From: an uncultured Methanobrevibacter sp.
Lineage (GTDB): Archaea > Methanobacteriota > Methanobacteria > Methanobacteriales > Methanobacteriaceae
DNA length: 32,497 bases
Assembly: GCA_902764015.1 (NCBI GenBank)
Contig: CACWUH010000022.1
Span: 1 to 32,497, forward strand
Direction: 5' to 3'
In this document: positions 16,426 through 25,368 of the stretch, one piece after another
Position numbering within the stretch: position 1 is the stretch's first letter
Layout: the number at the start of each line of letters is the position of its first letter
Made by a program: the position numbers and the translations under genes
Notes under the pieces: generated by a model
What the model saw: the letters and a program-made list of their open reading frames with translations, nothing else
Database searches by the model: none
Told to the model about the DNA's origin: nothing

Positions 16426-18909
16426 TTTACTTCTTTTTATTTCAGGGACATATCTCTTGAGCATCAACGAAAGGGTTATGACCGTCACAGAACTCATTGC
16501 CATGGCAAGGCCTGCAAGAGCCGGCTCGAATGTGATTCCGAATGTAGGGTACAAAACTCCTGCGGCAACCGGAATCAGAATTGAATTGTATGCAAATGCC
16601 CAGAAAATGTTTTCCTTGATTCTGCGCATTACCTTTTTGGAAAACTGCACGGCTGCAACAACATTTTCCAGATCGCCTTCCATAACAACAATATCTCCGC
16701 TCTCCATTGCAATATCGGTACCGTTACCCATTGCAACACCGATATCAGCCTGCGTCAATGCCGGAGCATCGTTTATGCCGTCACCGACAAATAGGACCTT
16801 TCGCGTGTGGTTTGCCTGAGTGGACTTGACTATGTCCAGCTTGTTTTCAGGAAGGACTCCTGCTTCGACATTGTCGATTCCGACTTCACGGGCAACATTC
16901 ATTGCAGTGGATTCATTGTCTCCAGTCAGTATATATGTTTCGACACCCATCTTGTGCAATTCATCGATTGCCCTTTTGGAATTTCCCTTGATTTTATCGG
17001 ACAGGCTCAGAATGCCCTTTACTGACTTGTCCTTGGCCAAGAATATTATGGTTTTGCTTAAGGCCTCAAGCTCATGATACCTGTCGACAAGCTCGCTTTC
17101 CACATTGACATCATAAGTTTCCATCAAAGCCAGATTGCCCGCAAGAACCTCGCTTCCGTTCAGTTCGGCTTTTAAACCCTTGCCCGTCACGTTTTCGAAA
17201 CTGCTTGTGGAATCCAATTCAAGATTCAGCTCCTTAGCCCTGTTGACAATGGCCTTGGCAATAGGGTGAGTTGAATTCTGCTCGACGCTTGCAGCCAATT
17301 TAATCAATTCATCATCAGAAATGCCATAGGCAATGACATCATCGACTTCAGGCTTTCCTTCAGTTATCGTACCGGTCTTGTCAAAGGCTGCCACATCAAT
17401 CTGGCCTGCATTCTCCAGAGTATCTCCGTTTTTGATTAAAATTCCATACTCAGCAGCCCTTCCAACACCGACCGTTACGGCAGTTGGAGTGGCCAAACCC
17501 AGAGCGCACGGACATGCAACCACCAGAATGGAAATCAGACATGTCAATGAGAAAAGCAATGTCTCTCCAAGCACAAAGTACCATATCAGGAATACAACAA
17601 TGGCTATTGTCAGGATGACTGGAATGAAGTAGGATACGATTGTATTGGCGAACTTCTGAACCGGAGGCCTTGATGACTGTGCCTTTTCAACCAGACGGAT
17701 GATGTTTGAAAGGACAGTCTCCTTTCCAATCTTTTTGGCCTTAATCTGGAGAACACCGTCCTGATTGATTGTTCCTGCAAAGACTTCCTCACCATCCTTT
17801 TTGACCTTAGGAATAGGCTCACCGTTAATCATGGATTCATCAACATAGGACTCGCCACCGACGACATCCCCATCGACAGGAATCTTTTCGCCAGGCTTTA
17901 CCAGAAGCAAATCGTCCACGACAATGTCTGCAATGGAAACCTCCTTTTGCGAGATGATTTCACCATTATCATCAACCTCTATGGCAGTTGCAACGGTAGG
18001 CTGAAGGCCAATTAACTCTTTAATAGAATCAGATGTTCGCTTTTTGGCTCTTGCCTCAAGGTATCTTCCAATCATCAGGAATGCCGGAAGCATAACCGCA
18101 GAGTCATAGAACATGAAAGAGTGATCCAAGACAATATGGAAAGTTCCCAAAATACTTGAAACATACGCAACAAGAATTCCCATTGAATACATTACATCCA
18201 TATTCAGGTTCTTATGCATCAGACCATTGATACCGGCTTTTAGAATCGGCAAAGACACATATAAAAATGGTATGATACTAACAAGCAATGACAAAAGACC
18301 CACAGAAGATATATCCAAGCCGGTAGCCTGATTCAGACCCCCAACAATGGAATTCAACGGGTCCCACATTGTAAACATCAGAATCATCAAAACGGCAGAC
18401 GCAATCAAACCAACAATGATTCTATTCCTCTTTTCCTTCAAATCCTGTTGATAGATTGCCTCCTCATCGATTTCAGTCTGGCCCTCAACTCCCAAAAGCT
18501 CAAAACCCAAGGATGTGATTACCTCATCGATTTCATCCAAGGTCACCTTTGATGAATCGTACCTTATCCTTGCGGACTGTGAGGTCAAATCCGCCTTTAC
18601 ATCAAAAATGCCGTCCAGCCTTATCAGGAAATTCTCTACATTCATTGTGCAGGATGCGCAGTGCATGCCCTGAATCCTAATGGTCATCTCATCAGTGTGA
18701 AGCTCAAAACCGAGGTTTCTGACCAGCCTTTCCATCTCCTCATATGAAATCTTTTTGGTATCGACAGTAATGTGTAGCTTGTTTGCTGCAAGGTCCGCAT
18801 CCACTTCCTCCACGCCTTCAATCTTTCCAAAAGTCTTATTAACACTTAAAACACAGGAAGCGCAATGCATTCCCTCAATCGGTAAATCCATATGCTTATG
18901 CTTTACCAC
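16420..18909 (-). CDS. copA: Copper-transporting P1B-type ATPase
   Basis: 829 residues. Two heavy-metal-binding domains at the N-terminus carry GMHCASC, Cys 16/19 and 84/87. Eight membrane helices are expected; the sixth has the copper-type CPC (VVACPCALGLATPTAV, about residue 467). The phosphorylation site DKTGTITEGKP (about 508), the HP motif in NSTHPIAKAI, TGDN and GDGINDAPAL, and a late MSSVTVITLSL helix with Met/Ser all fit Cu(I) export. The start is GTG 18909, three bases after GTGAT; ATG 18891 is an alternative that would still keep both metal domains. A single-gene unit, with no copper chaperone nearby. Confidence 0.93.
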   Translation of the reverse strand: MVKHKHMDLPIEGMHCASCVLSVNKTFGKIEGVEEVDADLAANKLHITVDTKKISYEEMERLVRNLGFELHTDEMTIRIQGMHCASCTMNVENFLIRLDGIFDVKADLTSQSARIRYDSSKVTLDEIDEVITSLGFELLGVEGQTEIDEEAIYQQDLKEKRNRIIVGLIASAVLMILMFTMWDPLNSIVGGLNQATGLDISSVGLLSLLVSIIPFLYVSLPILKAGINGLMHKNLNMDVMYSMGILVAYVSSILGTFHIVLDHSFMFYDSAVMLPAFLMIGRYLEARAKKRTSDSIKELIGLQPTVATAIEVDDNGEIISQKEVSIADIVVDDLLLVKPGEKIPVDGDVVGGESYVDESMINGEPIPKVKKDGEEVFAGTINQDGVLQIKAKKIGKETVLSNIIRLVEKAQSSRPPVQKFANTIVSYFIPVILTIAIVVFLIWYFVLGETLLFSLTCLISILVVACPCALGLATPTAVTVGVGRAAEYGILIKNGDTLENAGQIDVAAFDKTGTITEGKPEVDDVIAYGISDDELIKLAASVEQNSTHPIAKAIVNRAKELNLELDSTSSFENVTGKGLKAELNGSEVLAGNLALMETYDVNVESELVDRYHELEALSKTIIFLAKDKSVKGILSLSDKIKGNSKRAIDELHKMGVETYILTGDNESTAMNVAREVGIDNVEAGVLPENKLDIVKSTQANHTRKVLFVGDGINDAPALTQADIGVAMGNGTDIAMESGDIVVMEGDLENVVAAVQFSKKVMRRIKENIFWAFAYNSILIPVAAGVLYPTFGITFEPALAGLAMAMSSVTVITLSLMLKRYVPEIKRSKN

Positions 18910-18973
18910 ATTATCACAACCGTTATTTAATTAAGAATAGTCTATTTTTTATTAATAATAAAGTTTAGGTTAA

Positions 18974-19771
18974 CTAAAAATAAGAAACTTTAATATCACT
19001 GTGAGGTATTGTTCTTCTGAATTTGACCTTTGGATATCCTATAACAAAAGCAGAATACATATGTTTATCCTCATCAATTTCCGGGAAGAATTTCATCAGC
19101 TTTTCATGGTTAATCTCCTCAGCTTTCAAAATAAACAGTGAATAAAATCCTCCAAGGCCTAAAGAGTAGGCAAGCAATTCCAGACGAGTGTTAGCTATGA
19201 CTGCACTTGTTTTATCGGTTGAAAATGTTAAAATCAGTTGTTTTCCACTCCAAAGCAAAGGATGAAATTCTTTTGTCGAGCTGTCCCTTAAATAATCACC
19301 AAATTCCTTGATTCTGAAAAACTCATCTTCTTCGACCTTGATTATATCATAGACCAAATCCATGAACTCATCAAGTCTTTCATCAAAAACGACAAATTCA
19401 ACGTCCTGAGCATTTTGTGCTGATGGAGAGTAATAGGCTCCCTCAAATAGCTTAGAAAAAGTTTTCTTGTCAACTTTCTTATCTTTAAAGAATCGGACTG
19501 AACGTCTCCTTTTGAGAAATTCAAGCAAATCATCATATTCCAGAACGCTTTCACGAGGATTGTAATCGACAATTCTGTCCTCTTTGCACTCAAAGGACTT
19601 CAATGTAATGGCATTTTGCCTGCAAATGGCCATACAATGGCCGCATTCAAAGCAGTTATTATCCAGTTCAATTGCATGGTCTTCGACAATGATATTGTCA
19701 CGAATGCAAACCTGTTGGCACAATTTACATGCCGTACATAGCTCAACATCAATTTTTAACTTCAATACCAT
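18974..19771 (-). CDS. Nitroreductase-family protein with N-terminal 2[4Fe-4S] ferredoxin
   Basis: 265 residues. Residues 1-55 form a bacterial-type ferredoxin with two C-x2-C-x2-C-x3-C clusters (Cys 12/15/18/22 and 40/43/46/50). Residues about 75-265 are a nitroreductase-like flavin domain: FLKRRRSVRFFKDKKVD and YYSPSAQNAQDVEFVV, the usual FMN-binding start, then AYSLGLGGFYSLFI and VIGYPKVKFRR. Such fusions are common in anaerobic archaea; the electron acceptor is unknown. ATG 19771 overlaps the amidohydrolase stop by 23 bases. Last gene of its operon. Confidence 0.88.
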   Translation of the reverse strand: MVLKLKIDVELCTACKLCQQVCIRDNIIVEDHAIELDNNCFECGHCMAICRQNAITLKSFECKEDRIVDYNPRESVLEYDDLLEFLKRRRSVRFFKDKKVDKKTFSKLFEGAYYSPSAQNAQDVEFVVFDERLDEFMDLVYDIIKVEEDEFFRIKEFGDYLRDSSTKEFHPLLWSGKQLILTFSTDKTSAVIANTRLELLAYSLGLGGFYSLFILKAEEINHEKLMKFFPEIDEDKHMYSAFVIGYPKVKFRRTIPHSDIKVSYF

Positions 19772-20957
19772 TTTGAATAACCCTTAAGACATTGTCGTTA
19801 TCGCTTAAAACGCCTACATTATCCAGAGGATTTGAATTAATCAGAATCAGATCTGCAACATAATTTTCCTTAACCAAACCCAAATTGTCAAATCCTAAAA
19901 ATTCTGCCGCTTTAGAAGTTCCTGCCGCTATCGCCTCATCGGCAGACATTCCTATGTCGGTCAAATGAACCAGTTCCTCAAGGTTGTGCCCGTGTGGAAT
20001 TACACCGCTGTCTGTTCCCATCAATATGTTTACACCTTCCTCATAGGCGACAGATATGTTTTCCTTGTGGACCTTGACGACTTCCTTCAACTTTTCGGTC
20101 TTCTCATCCGCATAGCTGTCCCATGCAGGAAAACCGTTCTTATATAGGAATTGATGGACCAGAAGCGTTGGAACCAAGTTGACATTTTCCTCAACCATTT
20201 TCCTGGAAGTTTTCCTGTCGATGAATGTTCCATGCTCAATTGAGCTGAATCCTGCCTTGATGCAGTTGTTCATACCTTTCAGGCTATGGCAATGAGCCGA
20301 AACCTTCATGTCATTTGCTTTTGCCTCACAAACAATGGTTTTCAGTTCCTTTTTATTGAACTGTGCAAATTCCGGTGAGGTGTTTGTTGTCAAAACCCCT
20401 CCGCTTGCCATTACCTTAATAAAATCGGCGCCTGCCCTTTTTACTTCACGGGTCTTTTTCAGGACCTCTTCAACGCCGTCACACCTTCCTTTAGGAAAGC
20501 CAGGATAGATTATCTCCATATCCCATCCAGAAGGCAGCAATAAGTCAAAATGGCCACCTGTCATGACCAGCGGCGTGATTGATAAAAATACTTTAGGGGC
20601 AGTGAACAGCCTTCTCTGCTGAGCCATCTTAAAGCTCAAGTCTGCAGATCCGCAATCCCTAATTGTCGTGACCCCCGCATTGATTGTCTGCATTGAGTGA
20701 GGTACCGCATTGTAGAAGTGAATGCCCAGCGGATTTGCCATGTTTTCCTCCTTGTGAAATCCTTTTGCAAAGATATGGGTATGGCAGTCAATGAATCCAG
20801 ACATCAGATAGTTGTCCTCACCGTCAATGACATTACCCGAGGTGATTTTTGATGAAGAGATTTCTTTGATGATGCCGTCTTCAATCAAGACATTTTGATG
20901 TGTTGAAATTTCCTCAAACGGATTTACAATGTTTACGTTTTCAATCAGGGTTTGCAT
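19749..20957 (-). CDS. Amidohydrolase-family metal-dependent hydrolase
   Basis: 402 residues, like the imidazolonepropionase/Xaa-Pro dipeptidase branch. GFIDCHTHIF gives the metal-binding His 59 and 61. KVMASGGVLT has the bridging Lys (about 178). VSAHCHSLKG and SIEHGTFID supply two further His, and MGTDSGVIPHGHN the catalytic Asp. The ends (MQTLIENVNIV, VADLILINSNPLDN) form the small beta-sandwich domain. The substrate, probably a cyclic amide or peptide-like compound, cannot be read from the sequence. ATG 20957 follows GTGAT by 3 bases. It lies between the phosphomevalonate dehydratase small subunit and the nitroreductase. Confidence 0.85.
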   Translation of the reverse strand: MQTLIENVNIVNPFEEISTHQNVLIEDGIIKEISSSKITSGNVIDGEDNYLMSGFIDCHTHIFAKGFHKEENMANPLGIHFYNAVPHSMQTINAGVTTIRDCGSADLSFKMAQQRRLFTAPKVFLSITPLVMTGGHFDLLLPSGWDMEIIYPGFPKGRCDGVEEVLKKTREVKRAGADFIKVMASGGVLTTNTSPEFAQFNKKELKTIVCEAKANDMKVSAHCHSLKGMNNCIKAGFSSIEHGTFIDRKTSRKMVEENVNLVPTLLVHQFLYKNGFPAWDSYADEKTEKLKEVVKVHKENISVAYEEGVNILMGTDSGVIPHGHNLEELVHLTDIGMSADEAIAAGTSKAAEFLGFDNLGLVKENYVADLILINSNPLDNVGVLSDNDNVLRVIQNGIEVKN

Positions 20958-20967
20958 ATTATCACGC

Positions 20968-21357
20968 CTATAATATTTCTATTGTTCCGTTATCCCCATC
21001 GACTTCAACCATTGTTCCGGTAGTCAAATCCTTGACTTCCTCAGGTGAGTCGACCATCGGAATATCAGACATTATGGCACCGGTCGCAATGATAGGCTCT
21101 GCATTCAGGCAGATGATGGCCTTTGGAGCGGTATCGTTTTTCATCATCTGAAAAATCACATAAGACCCAACAGTGGAGCCTTTTCCTCCAGGGATGAACA
21201 GAACCTTATCCTTAATGATTTCGCCTTTTAATTCATGGTTGGGGTCGATTATTTCGCCGTTTTCGGGATTCACTCCCCCTAAAAAACTAATCGGTTCGGA
21301 TGAAACAATCAATTCCCCTTTTCCTTTTCCTTTTGCAATGTTTCTACATTTAATCAT
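20968..21357 (-). CDS. Aconitase-X swivel subunit (DUF126), phosphomevalonate dehydratase small subunit
   Basis: 129 residues from ATG 21357 ([19 protein letters not shown]), set by GTGAT three bases upstream. A longer frame to 21396 would enter the zinc-ribbon gene. The swivel-domain hallmarks are [30 protein letters not shown] (conserved Ser), and a C-terminal [12 protein letters not shown]. In archaea this small subunit and a DUF521 large subunit form phosphomevalonate 5-phosphate dehydratase of the modified mevalonate pathway, which makes lipid precursors. The large subunit is not in the window. Confidence 0.85.
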   Translation of the reverse strand: MIKCRNIAKGKGKGELIVSSEPISFLGGVNPENGEIIDPNHELKGEIIKDKVLFIPGGKGSTVGSYVIFQMMKNDTAPKAIICLNAEPIIATGAIMSDIPMVDSPEEVKDLTTGTMVEVDGDNGTIEIL

Positions 21358-21364
21358 AAAATCA

Positions 21365-22129
21365 CTATAAAATTTTATCTTGAACTTCGTCTCCACGATT
21401 CAGCGCATTTGTTGATACAATTGTATCAATCAATGCCCAAATCCATATTACGAAACATAATAAGAATCCGATAAGAATTAGAATCAGAATTGCTGATATG
21501 ACATAAGCTATCAAAAAGATTGCTCCCTTATGGTCAAGGCCCAAATAAATCTGACCAAGTCCCGGCAGCAATACGCTTAAAATAATAGCCAAAAGAATGT
21601 TCTTTTCGCCCGAGGATGTTGCAACCTGAGATTTAGTGGCGTCATCGCTTAAATCCTGTCCGCATTCAGGGCAGAACTTAAAATCGCCGATTAGCTTGTT
21701 GCCGCAATTGAAGCAGAATTTGATTTTTCTAGGAGCATCGGAATCGTTTACCAAATCATTTGGCTGTGAAGAAATCTCAATATCACTCGGCTTGACAGGA
21801 ACAGGGACATTACTGCTTTTCAGGTTATCAGACTCCAATGAAACCTCATCATCAGCCTCCTGAACAGGAACCGAATCATTTACTTCAACATCACTGGAAT
21901 CATCCAAAACTTCACTTTCCACAACAGGCTCGGTCCCTTCATCATCTGAAATGGATACCCCGCACTCTGGGCAGAACTTATTTCCTTTTTCAACTTCACC
22001 GCCGCAATTAGTGCAGAATGCTAAATCCTCACTTTCCGCAACCGACCTGACATCCTTAATGTATGCTCCGCAATTCTTGCAGAATTTTGATTCAGGAACA
22101 TCCTTCCCACAATCTGGACAAACTACCAT
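21365..22129 (-). CDS. Three-zinc-ribbon membrane protein with TM2-like C-terminus
   Basis: 254 residues. Three zinc ribbons come first: CPDCG/CKNCG (residues about 4-21), CTNCG/CPECG (38-56), and CFNCG/CPECG (137-156), the last two separated by an acidic Ser/Glu/Val-rich linker. Two hydrophobic segments (about 172-190 and 195-230) follow, with the turn [15 protein letters not shown] typical of TM2 domains. The final residues are charged. The function of this family is unknown. ATG 22129 directly follows the truD stop (TAG then ATG), with GTGAT upstream, so the two are translationally coupled. Confidence 0.8.
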   Translation of the reverse strand: MVVCPDCGKDVPESKFCKNCGAYIKDVRSVAESEDLAFCTNCGGEVEKGNKFCPECGVSISDDEGTEPVVESEVLDDSSDVEVNDSVPVQEADDEVSLESDNLKSSNVPVPVKPSDIEISSQPNDLVNDSDAPRKIKFCFNCGNKLIGDFKFCPECGQDLSDDATKSQVATSSGEKNILLAIILSVLLPGLGQIYLGLDHKGAIFLIAYVISAILILILIGFLLCFVIWIWALIDTIVSTNALNRGDEVQDKIL

Positions 22130-23386
22130 CTATATCACATCAACCTTCATTATTTCCCTTAAAACCGCAGTGGCATATGACCCCTTGTTTATTGAAAATT
22201 CACACAGCACCCCTTCATCGGTAGGCTTTGCTGATGCATCCCAGACCTGGAATCTCATTGAACGCCTCAGGCCATGGCTTCCCAAACGGGGCATTTTCGG
22301 AACTTCAAAATCTGCCTTTGTAAGATTGTAACCCTTCAAAACGTTCTCTTCCATCTCGCCAACGGCGCCGCCGGCATACGGGACCTTGGTGCCGTACAAT
22401 GGGCATGTCGGATTTGCCTCGAAACTGTCCATCAGTTCTTGGTACTCTTCGGGGGTTTTGTCATAGACTATATGCTCTTCGGGGTCTATCATGATGTCGC
22501 CTTCAATGTAGGTATCGATTCCCATGGCAACGCGATTGCTTACGGCCTCGTTGAATAAGTATGACTGATAAGCATGGACAAACATTCTCTGAAGCGGCTT
22601 TGGAAGGGCATACAATGCATTCTTATATGATTTGTCCGTCAACTCGCCCTTTTTGGAATCCTTGATTAGCTGGCGAATCATCATCTTCTCATATCTCATG
22701 CCCTTGCCCATCAGTTCAAGGGATTCCTCAAGGTTTCCGTCATCATAGGCCTGCCTTGCCATCTGGTTTTCCTCATGCTCCTCTTCGGACGGTCCGCCTA
22801 TATACCTGTCGACAGCCTTCTTCAAGTCGTTTTCAATGAGAGCCTCGCCAACCAGATGGGTGTTTGTTCTTGGCTTTCCGAATCTCTGCCAGCCGAAGTA
22901 GTTGGGAACTCCTTTAAGCTGAAGCTCATTTAAGACTTCATTTGCAATTTCTGCAGATTCTTCAATATCATCCAAATCCTTAACCAATATTCTAAACTTG
23001 TTTCCCTTAAGCTGGCCCATCCTCAGCTTTTTGCGGCCCCTTACAACCTTTAAAAAATCAGTCTTGTAGATATCCAGGTCCATGACCTGCTGCATCTGCT
23101 CTTCGGAATCCATATTTGCAATGCAGATCCACTGGCGGGTCAAGGCCTTCTTGTCCTTCATTCCGGCAAAGCCCATCCTCTTTCTTGAGATGTGCAAATC
23201 CCTTGAAATATCCAAAACGACATCCAAGGTGGTTCTTCCAAGCTTTTCAATCCAGACATAGATGTTTGGACCCTCGCCGGTAGGAAGGACTTCTGGAATT
23301 TCCTCAACGTAAAAATCTTCATACCGGTTTCTGATTGTTCCCCCAATTCCTTTTTGGGAAGTAACATAAGTATTAGCATTCAACAT
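22130..23386 (-). CDS. truD: tRNA pseudouridine(13) synthase TruD
   Basis: 418 residues from ATG 23386, supported by GTGAT 4 bases upstream. The open frame to 23500 runs through a tRNA gene and is rejected. The TruD signature GFAGMKDKKALTRQ contains the catalytic Asp78. The N-terminal YEDFYVEEIPEVLPTGEG, NYFGWQRFGKPRTNTH, and the large TruD insertion domain are present, as is the closing GLRRSMRF segment. The enzyme isomerises U13 in tRNA; archaeal homologues resemble Pus7 and may also act elsewhere. It lies just downstream of tRNA-Arg(GCG) and upstream of the zinc-ribbon gene. Confidence 0.95.
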   Translation of the reverse strand: MLNANTYVTSQKGIGGTIRNRYEDFYVEEIPEVLPTGEGPNIYVWIEKLGRTTLDVVLDISRDLHISRKRMGFAGMKDKKALTRQWICIANMDSEEQMQQVMDLDIYKTDFLKVVRGRKKLRMGQLKGNKFRILVKDLDDIEESAEIANEVLNELQLKGVPNYFGWQRFGKPRTNTHLVGEALIENDLKKAVDRYIGGPSEEEHEENQMARQAYDDGNLEESLELMGKGMRYEKMMIRQLIKDSKKGELTDKSYKNALYALPKPLQRMFVHAYQSYLFNEAVSNRVAMGIDTYIEGDIMIDPEEHIVYDKTPEEYQELMDSFEANPTCPLYGTKVPYAGGAVGEMEENVLKGYNLTKADFEVPKMPRLGSHGLRRSMRFQVWDASAKPTDEGVLCEFSINKGSYATAVLREIMKVDVI

Positions 23387-23400
23387 AATAATCACGGAAA

Positions 23401-23901
23401 TTAAAATGCCCTGGCCGGGATTTGAACCCGGGGAATGGGATCCGCAGTCCCATGTGTTATCCAAACTACACCACCAGGGCCGGACAAAATAAGATAACAT
23501 ATAATTATATAATTTTTATCATATTTAATAATTACCATATTGATAATTGATGCCAATACCTTGCCCTTCAATACATTGCTTTCGCTAAACTGATAATTTT
23601 TGATATTATAGGAATCCAGCTTCTCTTTTGAAATCTCTGAAACTTCCTGTATTGATTCCTTTGAATTTTCGCCATCCTCCAAAATAGTTGAGATCTTTTC
23701 GATGAATGTCCTATCGCCGAAATCTATCTTTCCGCTCAGCAGTTCCATTACATCCTGTGCAGTTCTGATGTCCCTGCTTTCATATGAATAATCGGCTGAC
23801 GGCATGGATATTGCTGCATTAACAACCAAAAATACGATTAAAAGCAGAAATATTGCAAGAACTGCATCCATTATATAAAGTGAACCCTTATTGTCTAACA
23901 T
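23401..23901 (-). CDS. Pilin-like secreted protein, C-terminus degraded or running into a tRNA
   Basis: The open frame is 166 codons, but only the first 120 or so look like protein. MLDNKGSLYIMDAVLAIFLLLIVFLVVNAAI is an archaeal pilin-like (class III) N-terminus: a short charged leader with Lys-Gly before a hydrophobic helix. A helical, charged region follows (SRDIRTAQDVMELLSGKIDF ... VSEISKEKLDSY), ending ESNVLKGKVLAS. Beyond that the frame reads AT-rich promoter sequence and the tRNA-Arg gene, stopping at 23401. In the neighbouring frame YGNY and a TAA occur right after the conserved part, so a small frameshift may have removed the true end. ATG 23901 has no ribosome-binding site; TTTTTATAAATC (about 23932-23921) suggests a leaderless mRNA. 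The leader-peptidase call is inference. Confidence 0.55.
   Translation of the reverse strand: MLDNKGSLYIMDAVLAIFLLLIVFLVVNAAISMPSADYSYESRDIRTAQDVMELLSGKIDFGDRTFIEKISTILEDGENSKESIQEVSEISKEKLDSYNIKNYQFSESNVLKGKVLASIINMVIIKYDKNYIIICYLILSGPGGVVWITHGTADPIPRVQIPARAF
23407..23480 (-). tRNA. tRNA-Arg(GCG)
   Basis: A 74-nt cloverleaf on the minus strand. Acceptor GCCCTGG (23480-23474) pairs perfectly with CCAGGGC (23414-23408), discriminator A23407. The anticodon stem TGGGA/TCCCA encloses CTGCGGA, so with U33 the anticodon is GCG (23445-23443), reading CGC and CGU. The T arm is CCGGG/CCCGG around TTCAAAT. CCA is not encoded. TTATATAA at about 23510-23503 is a well-placed TATA box. It lies 20 bases before truD and inside a longer reading frame. 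Confidence 0.94.
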
Positions 23902-23975
23902 ATCATATGATTGGATGTTGAGATTTATAAAAAGTTTTGAAGTGTGAAAGTGTGCTTTTGTGCAAAATCACAATT

Positions 23976-23986
23976 AAAAAAAAAAA
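23976..23986 (-). terminator. Oligo-T terminator after the PurM/HypE-like gene
   Basis: Eleven consecutive T on the minus strand, with a further T-rich run just before (23997-23988), lie 15-25 bases past the gene's stop codon. Long oligo-T without a hairpin is the standard archaeal signal. Confidence 0.65.
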
Positions 23987-24001
23987 TAGAAAAAAGGAAA
24001 G

Positions 24002-25366
24002 TTAATTTCCTCTCACATAATCAATAACCTTATCTTTTTTGGCTATTGCTGCATCTGAAGCCTTTTGAACCTTTTCCTTCATTTCCTCAAAGTCTTCAGG
24101 AGTCGTATCGCCGACAAGTTTTTTGATTTTTGTGTATGCCGCTTCCCTGAATAATGGAACCAGCTTTTCATTGGAACCGTCTTCCTTGATTAAAATCGGC
24201 TCACCTGAATTGTTGACCTCACCTATTTCAGATATTGCAACGTCATACTTGCCGACAGCCTTCTTGATGTCACCGGCAATCTCAGGAGGTACAATCAGCA
24301 TCAATGAATCTGTTGAAACGCCCAAAGGGTCGATATTCAATGTTTCAAGCATGTTCAAGACATTCGGAGCCACCATGTCCCTGATTTCCTTTTCATAAAA
24401 CTCAAGACCCACACCAGTGGTGTTTGATATCTCATGGGCATCACCCCTGAGACCCCCGTTTGTCACGTCAGTCATTGCATGGACATCCTTGACAAGATCT
24501 GATTCAAAAAGGGCATGTGAAGCCTGAACAAAGTTCACATTCATCGTATCCCATACCACATCGAAAAATCCGTTATACAATGCGGTGGTGGTAATTGTTC
24601 CTCCGCCTGATCCTTCAGTCAAAAGGATTATGTCACCTTCGGTTGCACCCTTTCTTGCTGTTGGAGGATATGGTGAAACACCCACACTTCCAACGGCTGA
24701 AACGAACCTGTCGCCCAATACCATGTCACCGCCGACACGCAATGTGCTTCCAGCAACAATCGGAACATCAACAAGCTCTGAGACTGCCGCAACACCTGCG
24801 GTAAAGTCGAATATCTTGGCAACATCCCCGTCGTCTGCCAGGTGAACGTCGCTTAGGATTGCAACCGGATCAGCTCCCATCACACAGACATCCCTTAGGG
24901 TTGCCCTTGTAACATGAAATCCACCTAAAAACGGATATTCGCTCAATCTTGAGTGTATTCCATCAACTGCTGTTGTAATGTAGACCTCATCGTTTTTAAC
25001 AAGTGCCTTCACCACTCCGCCATCGTCCTGCTCTGACGGATTGACAAGTGAAGCGGTGTCTGTTGACGCCACGATTTCTGCAATCTTTCTGTGGACGAAA
25101 AAGTCTCCGGCTCCACGGGAACCCACTCCCATCTCGCCCATCAATACATCGGCCTTGTTGACATCGACAATTTCCTTTAGAAACTCGTCATCGCTTTCCT
25201 GCAGCTTCAAAGTTGTGGAAACCTCGTCGATTACCGCCTTTGCCATCTCTACTGAATTTTCCTCTGAAATCCTTTTGTATTCACGTATCCTTACGGCTAA
25301 AATGTCCGCTAAATCATCATATGAGTAATCATCAATCCTAGCCCTTACAAAACCTTCAATATCCAT
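24002..25366 (-). CDS. PurM/HypE-like (AIR synthase-related) protein
   Basis: 454 residues. The AIR-synthase fold is clear: a helical N-terminal extension of about 85 residues, then GAGDFFVHRKIAEIV, VNPSEQDDGGVV, TTAVDGIHSRLSEYPFLGG, RATLRDVCVMGADPVAILSDVHLADDGD, GSTLRVGGDMVLGDR, and LLTEGSGGGT; the second half has MTDVTNGGLRGDAHEI and STDSLMLIV. It resembles the long archaeal group annotated as predicted hydrogenase maturation factor (COG1973), without the C-terminal Cys of true HypE. The substrate is unknown. ATG 25366 lies directly after the hisH stop, with GGAGATT as ribosome-binding site. Third gene of cfbD-hisH-PurM-like; terminated by a T11 run. Confidence 0.75.
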   Translation of the reverse strand: MDIEGFVRARIDDYSYDDLADILAVRIREYKRISEENSVEMAKAVIDEVSTTLKLQESDDEFLKEIVDVNKADVLMGEMGVGSRGAGDFFVHRKIAEIVASTDTASLVNPSEQDDGGVVKALVKNDEVYITTAVDGIHSRLSEYPFLGGFHVTRATLRDVCVMGADPVAILSDVHLADDGDVAKIFDFTAGVAAVSELVDVPIVAGSTLRVGGDMVLGDRFVSAVGSVGVSPYPPTARKGATEGDIILLTEGSGGGTITTTALYNGFFDVVWDTMNVNFVQASHALFESDLVKDVHAMTDVTNGGLRGDAHEISNTTGVGLEFYEKEIRDMVAPNVLNMLETLNIDPLGVSTDSLMLIVPPEIAGDIKKAVGKYDVAISEIGEVNNSGEPILIKEDGSNEKLVPLFREAAYTKIKKLVGDTTPEDFEEMKEKVQKASDAAIAKKDKVIDYVRGN

Positions 25367-25368
25367 AA

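Noticed and set aside
18910-18973. Short inverted repeat TTTAG/CTAAA after the nitroreductase gene as terminator
   Set aside because: The stem is only 5 bp and no long T-tract follows; too weak to list.
23407-23480. tRNA-Cys(GCA) reading
   Set aside because: The anticodon loop is CTGCGGA, so positions 34-36 are GCG, arginine.
23387-23500. N-terminal extension of truD to 23500
   Set aside because: It would translate the tRNA-Arg gene; ATG 23386 has its own ribosome-binding site and gives the normal TruD length.
24595-24845. Open frames opposite the PurM/HypE-like gene
   Set aside because: Antisense shadows without ribosome-binding site or recognisable family.
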